Below, piece after piece: positions 1 through 7,050 of a DNA stretch of 11,494 nt. Each line of letters opens with the position of its first letter. The stretch's first letter is position 1. The translations under genes were made by a program, and so were the position numbers. The notes under the pieces are model-generated. The model was not told where the DNA came from, did no database searches, and saw only the letters and a list, made by a program, of their open reading frames with translations. The DNA comes from Bacteroidota bacterium (GTDB lineage Bacteria; Bacteroidota; Bacteroidia; Chitinophagales; Chitinophagaceae), in assembly GCA_023411775.1 (NCBI GenBank), contig JAEYOL010000071.1, forward strand, positions 1 through 11,494, written 5' to 3'.

Positions 1-335
1 AGGTAATGAGGGCCGTCCTTTCCGGTGCATCAACCGGTGTCGTGAATGGTACAGGCATCGATCTGTCGATTGATATTTCCGGCGCTTCAAAACTTACCGC
101 CAACGGTACCACCGAAAACCTGTATGGGAATATTAGTGGCGCCTCAAAACTGGAAGCATTTGGTGTAACAGCCACAGAGGTAGATATCGCCGCTTCAGGT
201 AATTCAATCGCAAGGGTAACGGCGGTTGACAAGATCTTCGCGGATGCCAGTGGGGCTAGTACGATATATTATAAAGGCAATCCTGCAGTCAAAAGCCTGG
301 TGACCAGTGGAGCGGGGAGGATTGTGAAGGAGTAG
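1..335 (+). CDS. GIN-domain (DUF2807) putative surface protein, 3' end only
   Basis: This is the C-terminal part of a coding region that is open to the window edge; the first full in-frame codon is at base 3 and the Met at base 6 is probably internal. About 110 residues are visible. They contain six Ser-Gly-Ala/Asn-Ser/Gly motifs spaced 18-20 residues apart (residues 6, 25, 44, 64, 82 and 101 from that Met), mostly in the context I/V-S-G-A-S-K/T-L. Such repeats, rich in Ser, Gly, Ala and Thr, are characteristic of the head domain of the 'putative auto-transporter adhesin, head GIN domain' family, which is predicted to form a beta-solenoid and is common as exported proteins in Bacteroidota. 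The molecular role is not known. The stop codon is TAG at 333-335. It converges on the amidohydrolase gene. Family assignment rests on repeat pattern; the signal peptide lies outside the window. Confidence 0.8.
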   Translation, partial: VMRAVLSGASTGVVNGTGIDLSIDISGASKLTANGTTENLYGNISGASKLEAFGVTATEVDIAASGNSIARVTAVDKIFADASGASTIYYKGNPAVKSLVTSGAGRIVKE

Positions 336-354
336 CTTCTGGATACTGGGATGC

Positions 355-390
355 ATTTTCAAATTTTCAAATTCACAAATTTTCAAATTA
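355..390. repeat. Tandem ATTTTCAA octad repeat
   Basis: Four consecutive 8-base units occur at 355-362, 363-370, 371-378 and 379-386. Units one, two and four read ATTTTCAA; the third is ATTCACAA. The array fills most of the 56-base gap between two convergent stop codons (335 and 392). It has no hairpin potential of note. AT-rich octad arrays of this type are, in my recollection, frequent between Bacteroidota genes, but no function is evident from this copy. Confidence 0.7.
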
Positions 391-391
391 A

Positions 392-1489
392 TTAGTCTGG
401 AAATTGTGAACCATCGATGCCGGGTATGATGCGGATGGCGTTCTTATAATATATTTTCTTTAAAATATCATCTGGCAAACCCATTCCATACATGGCCCAG
501 AACGCGTGGTATTTTTTGTGGTATGGAAAATATTCATCCTCGGTTTCCAGGACCCGGAAATAAGTTGCGTATTCTTCCGGTACCCAACTGTCTTTTCCAA
601 ACAGTATCCTGTCCTGGTACTTTGTAAAAAACTGTTTTGCCATGCGTGGCTGGCGTCCAAGTTCAGCGATGATCGCGCCAAACTCTACTACTACATTGGG
701 CATTTCGTCGAGTAGCTTGCCCAGCTTAGCGAGATCGTTGGGATACCACCCAAAATGTGCGGCAATAAACGTTGTTCCGGGATGCTTTTTAAAAAGACGG
801 TGTTGCTCTTCTATTAATGTCTCCCACGGTGCGGGGTTTGAATCCTCTTTTTTCCGGTTGGGATGAGTGGCCAATTCCAGCCAGCGTTCGTTGTTTTCGT
901 CCATCGGTTCCCAGAACGCTTTCGGATCGGCTGTATGGATCAATACAGGGATTTTCAGTTCCCCTGCTTTTTTCCAGACAGGATCCAGCCTTGCATCATC
1001 TACTGTAACCCGTTTGCCTTGTATATCGGTTACGGAAAAGCCAAGACTTTTATAGATCTTCAAACCCTTTGCCCCATTCTTTACATCCTCCTCCAGTTGC
1101 TTAGCCGCGGTTTCAGCCCAGCCATCACTTCCAACACCTTTGAAATCCACGTTTGCAAAAACAATGAACCGTTTTGGAAAATGTTCTTTGACATTGGTCA
1201 CTGAACTCTTCAGGCGATCGCCACTTTGCCCGCTGAGATTCACCATTACTTTCATATTCAGCTGATCCATGGCCTTGATCAAAGTACCCAGGTCCATATC
1301 AGGCATACGAAACTGGTGGTTATGTACATCGATAAATGGAAACTTTGCACGGGTTAGCTTATGTTCAGGAACTACCAGGGTGGATGGAGGGTTATATTTT
1401 TCAAAATCCATTCTCTGTTGCGATCCGTTCGTTTGTGCGCCAGCGTAAAAGAAGGTAAACAACAAAATGATGATGATGCATTTTTTCAT
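392..1489 (-). CDS. Secreted amidohydrolase (amidohydrolase_2-type TIM barrel)
   Basis: A 365-residue predicted metal-dependent hydrolase of the amidohydrolase superfamily (PF04909-like), exported to the periplasm. Residues 1-18 form a signal peptide ending Ala-Gly-Ala, with Gln19 as likely mature N-terminus. Visible active-site elements are the strand-1 His-X-His motif (D54-V-H56-N-H58), H185 at the end of 'VLIH', H245 in 'IAAHFGW' and D300 in 'LFGKDSW'. The C-terminal 'LPDDILKKIYYKNAIRI' is the usual closing helix of this family. K144 in 'GLKIYKS' could be a metal or substrate residue, but this is inference. Members act as hydrolases or decarboxylases on diverse small cyclic or carboxylated substrates, and the substrate cannot be read here. 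It is transcribed alone, divergent from the DUF4260 gene. The start at 1489 is chosen because it gives a complete signal peptide. Confidence 0.85.
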   Translation of the reverse strand: MKKCIIIILLFTFFYAGAQTNGSQQRMDFEKYNPPSTLVVPEHKLTRAKFPFIDVHNHQFRMPDMDLGTLIKAMDQLNMKVMVNLSGQSGDRLKSSVTNVKEHFPKRFIVFANVDFKGVGSDGWAETAAKQLEEDVKNGAKGLKIYKSLGFSVTDIQGKRVTVDDARLDPVWKKAGELKIPVLIHTADPKAFWEPMDENNERWLELATHPNRKKEDSNPAPWETLIEEQHRLFKKHPGTTFIAAHFGWYPNDLAKLGKLLDEMPNVVVEFGAIIAELGRQPRMAKQFFTKYQDRILFGKDSWVPEEYATYFRVLETEDEYFPYHKKYHAFWAMYGMGLPDDILKKIYYKNAIRIIPGIDGSQFPD

Positions 1490-1660
1490 CCTGTAAATTT
1501 ATTTAGCTTACAAGATAATAGAAATGTGAAAAAACGGGGAATGATAGCATGGATTTGTTACTAAATAGCTTTAGATAGTAAGCGCTGGGTATTGCCGGCG
1601 GTGAGACTTTAACATATAAGTAACCTTACAGCCAGTACAACTTTAAACCCAGGTTTTTTG

Positions 1661-1668
1661 CACCTTTG
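1661..1668 (+). promoter_or_regulatory. Candidate -7 box upstream of the DUF4260 gene
   Basis: CACCTTTG matches the Bacteroidota -7 consensus TAnnTTTG at five of six defined positions and lies 22 bases before the ATG at 1691. No clear -33 TTG is present at normal spacing. The location in the 201-base divergent gap supports it; the sequence match alone is weak. Confidence 0.35.
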
Positions 1669-1690
1669 CCGCTTTAAAACAACATAATTA

Positions 1691-2044
1691 ATGAAAACGG
1701 TCATTCAACTGGAAGAAATTGCGCAGATGGCCCTGGGAATAGCAGGCCTTTATTTTTTACCATTCGGATTTAGCTGGTGGATCTGGATACTTCTTTTCCT
1801 GGCGCCTGATATATCTATCGCAGCCTATATGTTTGGCCCCAAAACAGGCGCTTTTGTGTATAATATTTTTCATCATCGCGGGATCGCAATTGCCATCGCA
1901 GCCGCAGGCTTTTTCACGCAACAGGATATATTGACCCTGGCAGGAACGCTTTTATATGCACATTCATCTTTCGACAGGATGCTTGGTTACGGGCTAAAAC
2001 ATACCGACAATTTCAAACATACTCACCTGGGTTGGATGAAATAA
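1691..2044 (+). CDS. DUF4260 family small membrane protein
   Basis: A 117-residue integral membrane protein with three to four hydrophobic segments (roughly residues 12-25, 28-48, 63-77 and 80-92). It carries the conserved features I associate with DUF4260: 'FLAPD' at 36-40, a Gly-Pro turn at 49-50, 'YN-x-x-HH' around 57-62, and the C-terminal 'H-x-x-FDRMLGYGLK' (91-103) followed by F-K-x-THLG. Length is normal for the family. The charged and His residues clustered between membrane segments suggest a conserved site, but no function has been assigned to this family as far as I know. It is separated from the hydrolase lipoprotein gene by 76 bases on the same strand, so co-transcription is possible but not shown. 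Confidence 0.8.
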   Translation: MKTVIQLEEIAQMALGIAGLYFLPFGFSWWIWILLFLAPDISIAAYMFGPKTGAFVYNIFHHRGIAIAIAAAGFFTQQDILTLAGTLLYAHSSFDRMLGYGLKHTDNFKHTHLGWMK

Positions 2045-2120
2045 AGAATGATTTTTTTCCGGACGAAAAACTTTCGGAACTTTAGTCATACAGATCTTTA
2101 TTACCATAAAACCAAAAACC

Positions 2121-2957
2121 ATGCTTTTGCAAAAACTGTTTCACGGGGGTTTGTGTATTGCAGCCGCCTGTCTCATCTCCTGCAATAATCCCGATGATGA
2201 AAAAGACGCCGACGCTGATACAACTACAACACCCCAGTTAAAAGAAGAGAACATAAGTTACACGGGTGACAACACCACGATGAACGGATTCCTTGTTTAT
2301 GATGAAAACAAACAGGGCACCCGGCCTGCCGTGCTGGTGGTTCATGAATGGTGGGGCCTGAACGATTATACCAAAACCAGGGCCAGGCAACTCGCCGAAC
2401 TCGGGTATATCGCACTGGCCGTAGATATGTACGGCAATGGTAAGACAGCTGATAATCCCACAGATGCAGGAAACCTGGCGACGCCATTTTATGAGAACCC
2501 ACAAATGGCAAAAGCAAGATTCGATGCAGCGCTGGAAAAAATAAAAACCTATCCACAAACCGACACCAGCAAAATTGCAGCTATCGGTTATTGCTTTGGT
2601 GGCGCGCAGGTGATCAATATGGCTAAACTGGGCGACAACCTGAAGGGTGTCGTTAGTTTTCATGGCAACCTTGCCGTATTGCCGGCGAATAAAGATTTGC
2701 TGAAAGCAGATATCCTGGTTTGTCATGCAGCAGATGATCCATTTGTGCCACAGGCAGAGGTAGATATTTTCAAAAAGCAAATGGACTCGATCGGCGCCAG
2801 TTATACCTTCAAAGCGTATGAAGGAACCACGCATGCATTTACCAATCCACAGGCGACGGCCTACGGGGAAAAATTTAACCTGCCGCTTCGATACAATGCT
2901 GCCGCAGATTCAGCGTCGTGGAATGATATGAAGGCGTTTTTTGAAAAAATATTCTGA
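2121..2957 (+). CDS. Dienelactone hydrolase family lipoprotein
   Basis: A 278-residue alpha/beta hydrolase. The N-terminus has a lipoprotein signal with lipobox L-I-S-C (Cys21), followed by an acidic linker (Asn-Asn-Pro-Asp-Asp-Glu, 22-27) and a Thr-rich stretch to about residue 40. The hydrolase domain spans about 45-278. It shows the dienelactone hydrolase hallmarks: E76 in 'VVHEWWGL', the Cys nucleophile C158 in the elbow 'GYCFGG', D206 in 'AADDPFVP' and H238 in 'THAFTNP'. DLH-fold enzymes hydrolyse lactone or ester bonds; the chlorocatechol pathway role of the founding member should not be assumed, since no catechol pathway genes lie nearby. It is probably membrane-anchored in the periplasm or on the surface. 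A palindromic element begins 14 bases after the stop and may end the transcript. Confidence 0.9.
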   Translation: MLLQKLFHGGLCIAAACLISCNNPDDEKDADADTTTTPQLKEENISYTGDNTTMNGFLVYDENKQGTRPAVLVVHEWWGLNDYTKTRARQLAELGYIALAVDMYGNGKTADNPTDAGNLATPFYENPQMAKARFDAALEKIKTYPQTDTSKIAAIGYCFGGAQVINMAKLGDNLKGVVSFHGNLAVLPANKDLLKADILVCHAADDPFVPQAEVDIFKKQMDSIGASYTFKAYEGTTHAFTNPQATAYGEKFNLPLRYNAAADSASWNDMKAFFEKIF

Positions 2958-2971
2958 TTAGAACGCAGGCT

Positions 2972-3070
2972 AAAACAGGCTCTCTCAAATGAATATTTAA
3001 TTATAGCCACAGGTTGAACATTTACCTGCTTCACCCGGCTGTAAAAAATAGTTTTGAGACAGCCTGTTTT
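2972..3070. repeat. 99-base imperfect palindrome between hydrolase and lemA
   Basis: The outer arms are AAAACAGGCTCTCTCAAA (2972-2989) and TTTGAGACAGCCTGTTTT (3053-3070). They pair over 10 bp, one C-C mismatch and 7 bp. The 63-base interior holds further nested pairs: AGCC (3005-3008) with GGCT (3037-3040), and CAGGT with ACCTG around 3010-3027. The right arm runs into a T-rich tract (3067-3079), so a plus-strand transcript could end here. It may instead be a small non-autonomous mobile or REP-like element. I see no target-site duplication that settles it. Confidence 0.75.
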
Positions 3071-3103
3071 TATTTAATTTCAGATTCACTAAAATCACCG
3101 TTC

Positions 3104-3664
3104 ATGGCCGTTATTATACTAATTGCTGTAATTGTCTTGTTCGCTGTATGGGCGATTGGTCTTTACAACAACCTGGTAAAACTTCGCAACCGAAGACAAA
3201 ACGCTTTTGCTGATATCGATGTTCAACTGCGTCAGCGCCACGACCTGGTGCCACAACTCGTGGAAACGGTAAAAGGCTATGCCAGCCATGAAAAGGAATT
3301 ATTGCTTAGGGTTACCGAGGCTCGCACCGCGGCCATGGCTGCGGGATCCATCGATGATAAGATCAAAGCGGAACAACAGCTTTCTGCTGCCCTGCAGGGA
3401 CTGAAGGTGCAGGTAGAAGCTTATCCCGATCTAAAAGCTAACCAGAATTTCCTCCAACTCCAGGAAGAGCTTAGCGACATAGAAAATAAACTCGCTGCCG
3501 CCCGCCGCTTCTTCAATGGCGCTACAACCGAGTACAACAACGCGGTTGAATCTTTCCCCAGCAATCTAATTGCCCGGAACTTCGGTTTCCAGCGCGAACT
3601 ATTTTTCGACCTGGGAACGGAAAGTCGTAAACAAATGGAAGAGCCTCCAAAGATCCAATTTTAA
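3104..3664 (+). CDS. lemA: LemA family membrane-anchored protein
   Basis: A 186-residue LemA protein, close to the family's usual length. Residues 2-20 form one N-terminal transmembrane helix; the rest is a helical, coiled-coil-rich domain. Conserved family segments are 'YNNLVKLRNR' (21-30), 'DVQLRQRHDLVPQLVETVKGY' split around residues 39-59, and the C-terminal 'QLQEEL...IENKLAAARRFFN...YN' block (about 118-145). An in-frame TTG at 3014 would extend the protein by 30 residues, but that start lies inside the palindrome and puts a long tail ahead of the membrane helix, so the ATG at 3104 is preferred. The M48 protease gene follows after 24 bases. LemA/M48 (HtpX-like) pairs recur in bacteria, which suggests a joint envelope quality-control role, though the biochemical function of LemA is not established. 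Confidence 0.92.
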   Translation: MAVIILIAVIVLFAVWAIGLYNNLVKLRNRRQNAFADIDVQLRQRHDLVPQLVETVKGYASHEKELLLRVTEARTAAMAAGSIDDKIKAEQQLSAALQGLKVQVEAYPDLKANQNFLQLQEELSDIENKLAAARRFFNGATTEYNNAVESFPSNLIARNFGFQRELFFDLGTESRKQMEEPPKIQF

Positions 3665-3688
3665 CCCCTGCCATTAAACAGGGAAAAA

Positions 3689-4621
3689 ATGCAATACGTC
3701 GGTTTAGTCAGCCAGATCAGGCGAAACAATAGAAACTCCGTTTTACTTCTCATCGCATTCCCGGTATTACTCCTGGCAATGTGTTATGCCATCCTGTTTT
3801 TTACTACTGAGCAGAATATCGATATCGCCAACCAGTATTTTGTCCGGGTAACTCCTTTTGTACTGGCAGGTGTGGGCATCTGGTTTTTGATTGCCTGGGC
3901 TGGTCATAATGCCATCATCAGGTTGTCGACCGGCGCCAAACCACTGGAAAGAAAAGAAAACAAGCGCGTCTATAACCTGCTTGAAAATATCTGCATTTCG
4001 CAGGGAATGGCGATGCCCAAATTAAATATCATCCGGGATGATTCACTGAATGCCTATGCCAGCGGACTTCATGAAAAAAATTATACCATTACATTATCAA
4101 CCGGCATCATTGACAAACTAAACGATGAAGAACTCGAAGGTGTGCTGGCACATGAGCTCACCCATATTCGCAACCGTGATGTGCGGCTGCTGATCATTTC
4201 GATCATATTCGTAGGCATATTTTCCTTTATCGCTGAAATGGCCTTTCGCGGGTTGCGTTTTTCGGGAAGGAAAAATGACCGGGACAGCAAGGGTGGTGCT
4301 GCTATTGTTCTTATCATTATTGCTATAACAGCGGTGGCTTACCTGATCTCTGTGCTTTTAAGATTTGGTATCAGCCGGAAAAGGGAATACCTGGCTGATG
4401 CAGGTGCGGCTGAAATTACCAGGAAGCCATATGCGCTCGCTTCAGCCCTGCGAAAAATATCGGGCGACCCGTTGATCGAGGCCATAGAAAGCCGGGATGT
4501 GGCGCAACTCTTTATCGACAACCCCAAACCTTCCATACACAAATCTGCGTCCTGGGATAATTTATTTGCGACACACCCGCCCATAGAAAAACGAATTGCC
4601 CTGCTTGAACAATTTGTTTAA
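3689..4621 (+). CDS. M48 family (HtpX-like) membrane zinc metalloprotease
   Basis: A 310-residue integral inner-membrane protease. Hydrophobic segments lie at about 17-39, 54-75, 165-186 and 203-226, the layout of HtpX-type M48B proteases. The zinc site is complete: H155-E-L-T-H159 with the third ligand E233 in 'REYLAD', and the 'FATHPP' motif at 293-298 is characteristic of the family. The stretch 'LNAYASG' around 120-126 is also conserved. The protein lacks a signal peptide and should cleave misfolded or damaged membrane proteins on the cytoplasmic side. It starts 24 bases after lemA, with a purine-rich AGGGA about six bases before the ATG, so the two are very probably one operon. Its stop converges on the M43 gene with only 21 bases between. 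Whether it is orthologous to HtpX proper is uncertain, so no symbol is given. Confidence 0.92.
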   Translation: MQYVGLVSQIRRNNRNSVLLLIAFPVLLLAMCYAILFFTTEQNIDIANQYFVRVTPFVLAGVGIWFLIAWAGHNAIIRLSTGAKPLERKENKRVYNLLENICISQGMAMPKLNIIRDDSLNAYASGLHEKNYTITLSTGIIDKLNDEELEGVLAHELTHIRNRDVRLLIISIIFVGIFSFIAEMAFRGLRFSGRKNDRDSKGGAAIVLIIIAITAVAYLISVLLRFGISRKREYLADAGAAEITRKPYALASALRKISGDPLIEAIESRDVAQLFIDNPKPSIHKSASWDNLFATHPPIEKRIALLEQFV

Positions 4622-4642
4622 ACCCGCTCGATCCGGGATAAA

Positions 4643-5890
4643 TTACATCTTTACAAATTTGTGTTTGATGATCTCGCCATCTTTCCGGCTCGCTACCAGG
4701 AAATAAAGACCCGGCTGGAATCTTTCAATATCCAGGCGAACAATTGTTGAATTGACCATATACTGACCTATGAACTGCCCCTTAGCATTTGTAATAGCCA
4801 CTGACGCGCCGACCCAGCGAATATCGTATGACAAATCTATCACTAACTCATGGGTAGCGGGGTTGGGATAAATTTTCGCCTGCAGCCATTTTGGCGGCTC
4901 TTCCTCAATAGGTATTTCGCTGATTAATGGTGGTAGTAACGCATAGGAGGATAAAATGCGATGACGCGGCCCACCTGTTTTAAAATAACCACGCATCCGC
5001 TCTTTCTGACCCTCGGTGAAAAGATTAGTACACGCGTCGGCGGTTATATCCATATAGTTCATGTACATGTCACCGTTGGGTCCGCTATTGCAGGAAAGCC
5101 TGATTCCAGTGGGACAGCCAGTGGTGAAATTGGCCTGCTGCGGTGTATCGTCTACCCAATCGTCGCCGCAATAAGCATCACCCCAGATATGACGCAAGCC
5201 CATCCAGTGTCCCGCTTCGTGCACGGCTGTCTTACCCATTTCAAAACCGCCTTTGTTGTTTTTGCCAAAAACTCCATAGTGTATTACGATCCCGTCTTTT
5301 TCTGCGGGACCTCCCGGAAAACTGGAATAACCAACTACACGACCCAGGTTACAGACCCAAATATTCAGGTAGTTTTCAGGATCCCAAACATCGGCACCGG
5401 CTTCAGCGGCAAACTTCATTCGGTCGTCGGCCGTCCATTGTTTAACCGGTGTATATTTTCGAACAATTCCGCTTGTTGCTCTTCTCTGCGGATCTGAAAT
5501 CGCCAGTTTAAACTCTATGCCGCAGTCGGCTGCAATATCCCGGAATGCTGCCGGTGTTTTCGCCGTATCGGCATTCAGACGGCGGAAAGCCTCATTCAAT
5601 ACCGCGATCTGGCTGAATACACGCTCATCGCTGATATTCTCTTCAGGTTTATTATAAAGTATATGTACCACGACCGGTACTGTGAAAACCGGCCCGATAT
5701 GCATCCGGCCTGCCGTACGTTCAGTATATAATTTTCGCTGTATGAAGTCTTCAATATCGCTAAGCGTATTTTTCAGCGAAGGTTCGCGGCTGAGTATCTG
5801 TTGCTGGTATTCTGCCGTATGGCATTCCTTTTGGGCCTGGCCCTGCCAGGCGAACAGTAAAAATGCAAACGTGAAAATGTAAAACCGCAT
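4643..5890 (-). CDS. Secreted M43 (cytophagalysin/pappalysin-type) metalloprotease with T9SS sorting domain
   Basis: A 415-residue secreted zinc endopeptidase. Residues 1-19 are a signal peptide (Gln-Ala before Gln20). A pro-region or N-terminal part extends to about 65, and the catalytic domain covers roughly 68-315. It has the full metzincin motif H224-E-x-x-H228-x-x-G-x-x-H234 and a Met-turn (M280 in 'MNYMD'). Six Cys (123, 180, 241, 259, 267, 287) could give disulphides as in ulilysin-type enzymes. After a Pro/Glu-rich linker (319-334), residues from about 339 to the end match a type A Por secretion tail ('IYPNPA', then 'G-Q-F', 'PGLYFLV' and a final 'KFVKM'), which sends the protein through the type IX system to the surface or medium. 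It is transcribed alone. The start gives a clean signal peptide. The substrate is unknown; family members cleave proteins such as gelatin or fibrinogen. Confidence 0.93.
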   Translation of the reverse strand: MRFYIFTFAFLLFAWQGQAQKECHTAEYQQQILSREPSLKNTLSDIEDFIQRKLYTERTAGRMHIGPVFTVPVVVHILYNKPEENISDERVFSQIAVLNEAFRRLNADTAKTPAAFRDIAADCGIEFKLAISDPQRRATSGIVRKYTPVKQWTADDRMKFAAEAGADVWDPENYLNIWVCNLGRVVGYSSFPGGPAEKDGIVIHYGVFGKNNKGGFEMGKTAVHEAGHWMGLRHIWGDAYCGDDWVDDTPQQANFTTGCPTGIRLSCNSGPNGDMYMNYMDITADACTNLFTEGQKERMRGYFKTGGPRHRILSSYALLPPLISEIPIEEEPPKWLQAKIYPNPATHELVIDLSYDIRWVGASVAITNAKGQFIGQYMVNSTIVRLDIERFQPGLYFLVASRKDGEIIKHKFVKM

Positions 5891-6202
5891 AGCTCAGTGG
5901 ATCAAATGTTCGATTATCCATGGCAATAGACACTTGCCACGAGCTATTCAAGGGATTGGGATGTTAGTAAAGGAAATCGGGAAATGCGGTGTTCGCGGGA
6001 TTTGAATTCAAGGGACGGATACCGGAGATTAAACTGAATTTGGGTTGGAGATTCAAATATAGTGTCTTTTTAATTAAATAGCAATCACAATTTTATATCG
6101 TATTTTCCCTATTATTGAATTCTCTCATATGAGCTTTTTAACAGCACAAAATAAAGCCAAACCTTATTTTTGTAAGCCTGGTTATCACAACAATCCATCT
6201 AC
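5891..6202. other. 312-base divergent intergenic region
   Basis: This gap lies between the start codons of the M43 protease (-) and the glutaminyl cyclase (+), so it should hold both promoters. I see the candidate plus-strand -7 box at 6165-6172. On the minus strand, AACATTTG (5910-5903) is a five-of-six match to TAnnTTTG, 12 bases from the M43 start, but it lacks a spaced -33 element. Two perfect 10-base palindromes are present: TTGAATTCAA (6002-6011) and CTCATATGAG (6124-6133). The second lies about 30 bases upstream of the -7 box and could be an operator. No ORF or RNA gene is supported. Confidence 0.5.
6165..6172 (+). promoter_or_regulatory. Bacteroidota -7 promoter box before glutaminyl cyclase
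   Basis: TATTTTTG is an exact match to TAnnTTTG and ends 30 bases before the ATG at 6203, giving a short leader of about 24 bases. The -33 region is AT-rich without a clear TTG, so this is a partial match. It would drive the cyclase and, given the small gap, probably also the DPP IV-family gene. Confidence 0.5.
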
Positions 6203-6997
6203 ATGAAAAGAACATTAACAACCACCTTATTTATCGTCCTGATCACAGCCTGCAATAATGATGACAGCCCCGGTTCAACCGGCAATCCCGATCCCAACGC
6301 GCCAAAGTCCGTGGGATACTCAATCGCGAGAACATACCCTCATGATACTTCCTCTTTTACACAGGGTTTGATCCTGTATAACGGCAATCTTTATGAAGGC
6401 ACCGGCGAGTATGGTCGTTCCCATTTGCTAAAAGTGAACCTGGACAACGGGCAGATCGAAAAAAAGGTAAAACTTGAAGACAGGTTTTTTGGAGAAGGTA
6501 TCACTATCCTCAACGATACGATCTACCAATTGACCTGGAAAGAAAACACGGTATTTGCATATACGCTTAACGACTTTAAGAAAGTAAAAGAATTCAGGAT
6601 CGATACCGAAGGTTGGGGAATTACACACAATGGCCAGGAACTGATCGTAAGTGACGGTAGTAGCAACCTGTATTACTACAACCCCTCCAATTTTCAATTA
6701 CTGCGCACCCAGTCCATCACCGAAGGCGGAAACCTTTCCTATAATCTGAACGAGCTCGAATATATCAACGGTTACATATATGCCAACCAGTGGCAGGCAC
6801 CGTATATTTTTAAGATTGATCCGGGCAGTGGTTCTATTGTTGGCAAAGTTGATCTCACTGATGTTTGGAACCGGGTGAAGGCGAAAGAACCCCTGGCTGA
6901 TGTACCCAATGGTATTGCCTATGATTCGGCTAGCAACAAAATGTATATTACCGGTAAACGCTGGCCCGAACTTTACGAAATCGAGTTAAGCAGATAA
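6203..6997 (+). CDS. Glutaminyl-peptide cyclotransferase, plant-like beta-propeller type, lipoprotein
   Basis: A 264-residue glutamine cyclotransferase (PF05096, type I / papaya-like). The enzyme converts N-terminal Gln of peptides and proteins to pyroglutamate with loss of ammonia. The N-terminus is a lipoprotein signal with lipobox I-T-A-C (Cys17) followed by Asn-Asn-Asp-Asp, so it is anchored in the periplasmic membrane space. The propeller begins near residue 36. Family motifs visible are 'FTQGL' (52-56), 'YEGTGEYG' (64-71), 'EGWG' (136-139), 'LNELE' (182-186) with 'NQW' (195-197), and 'PNGIAYD' (235-241) followed by 'TGKRWP' (250-255). Length is normal for the family. The DPP IV-family gene starts 53 bases downstream. 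The cyclase is a natural partner for the Gln-ending signal peptides found in this window. Recognition is firm; the actual protein substrates are inferred. Confidence 0.92.
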   Translation: MKRTLTTTLFIVLITACNNDDSPGSTGNPDPNAPKSVGYSIARTYPHDTSSFTQGLILYNGNLYEGTGEYGRSHLLKVNLDNGQIEKKVKLEDRFFGEGITILNDTIYQLTWKENTVFAYTLNDFKKVKEFRIDTEGWGITHNGQELIVSDGSSNLYYYNPSNFQLLRTQSITEGGNLSYNLNELEYINGYIYANQWQAPYIFKIDPGSGSIVGKVDLTDVWNRVKAKEPLADVPNGIAYDSASNKMYITGKRWPELYEIELSR

Positions 6998-7050
6998 GCC
7001 CCAATTCAGTCAACAGATATTAAAAACTATTCCTCATTTAAATTTCCGAC

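Noticed and set aside
2056..2080. TTCCG/CGGAA inverted repeat after the DUF4260 gene.
   Set aside because: A five-base stem with a long loop and no T-run after it is not distinguishable from chance.
2238..2834. A 198-codon open frame on the minus strand inside the dienelactone hydrolase gene.
   Set aside because: It is fully antisense to a well-supported hydrolase with intact catalytic residues, and its Cys- and His-rich translation resembles no family.
3014..3103. TTG-initiated N-terminal extension of LemA.
   Set aside because: It starts inside the palindrome, adds 30 residues ahead of the membrane anchor that LemA proteins do not usually have, and a good ATG exists at 3104.
4961..5497. 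A 178-codon open frame on the plus strand inside the M43 gene.
   Set aside because: It is antisense to a gene with a complete metzincin motif and sorting domain. Its own translation has no signal, domain or start context.
5887..5920. Possible tRNA remnant: TAGCTCAGTGG followed by GTTCGATTA resembles D-arm and T-loop boxes.
   Set aside because: The two boxes are only a few bases apart, there is no room for an anticodon arm, the arms do not pair, and the first part overlaps the M43 start codon. It is a chance resemblance.
7039..7046. TAAATTTC as a promoter box for the DPP IV-type gene.
   Set aside because: It ends four bases before the start codon, which leaves no room for a normal transcript start, and the G of the consensus is missing.
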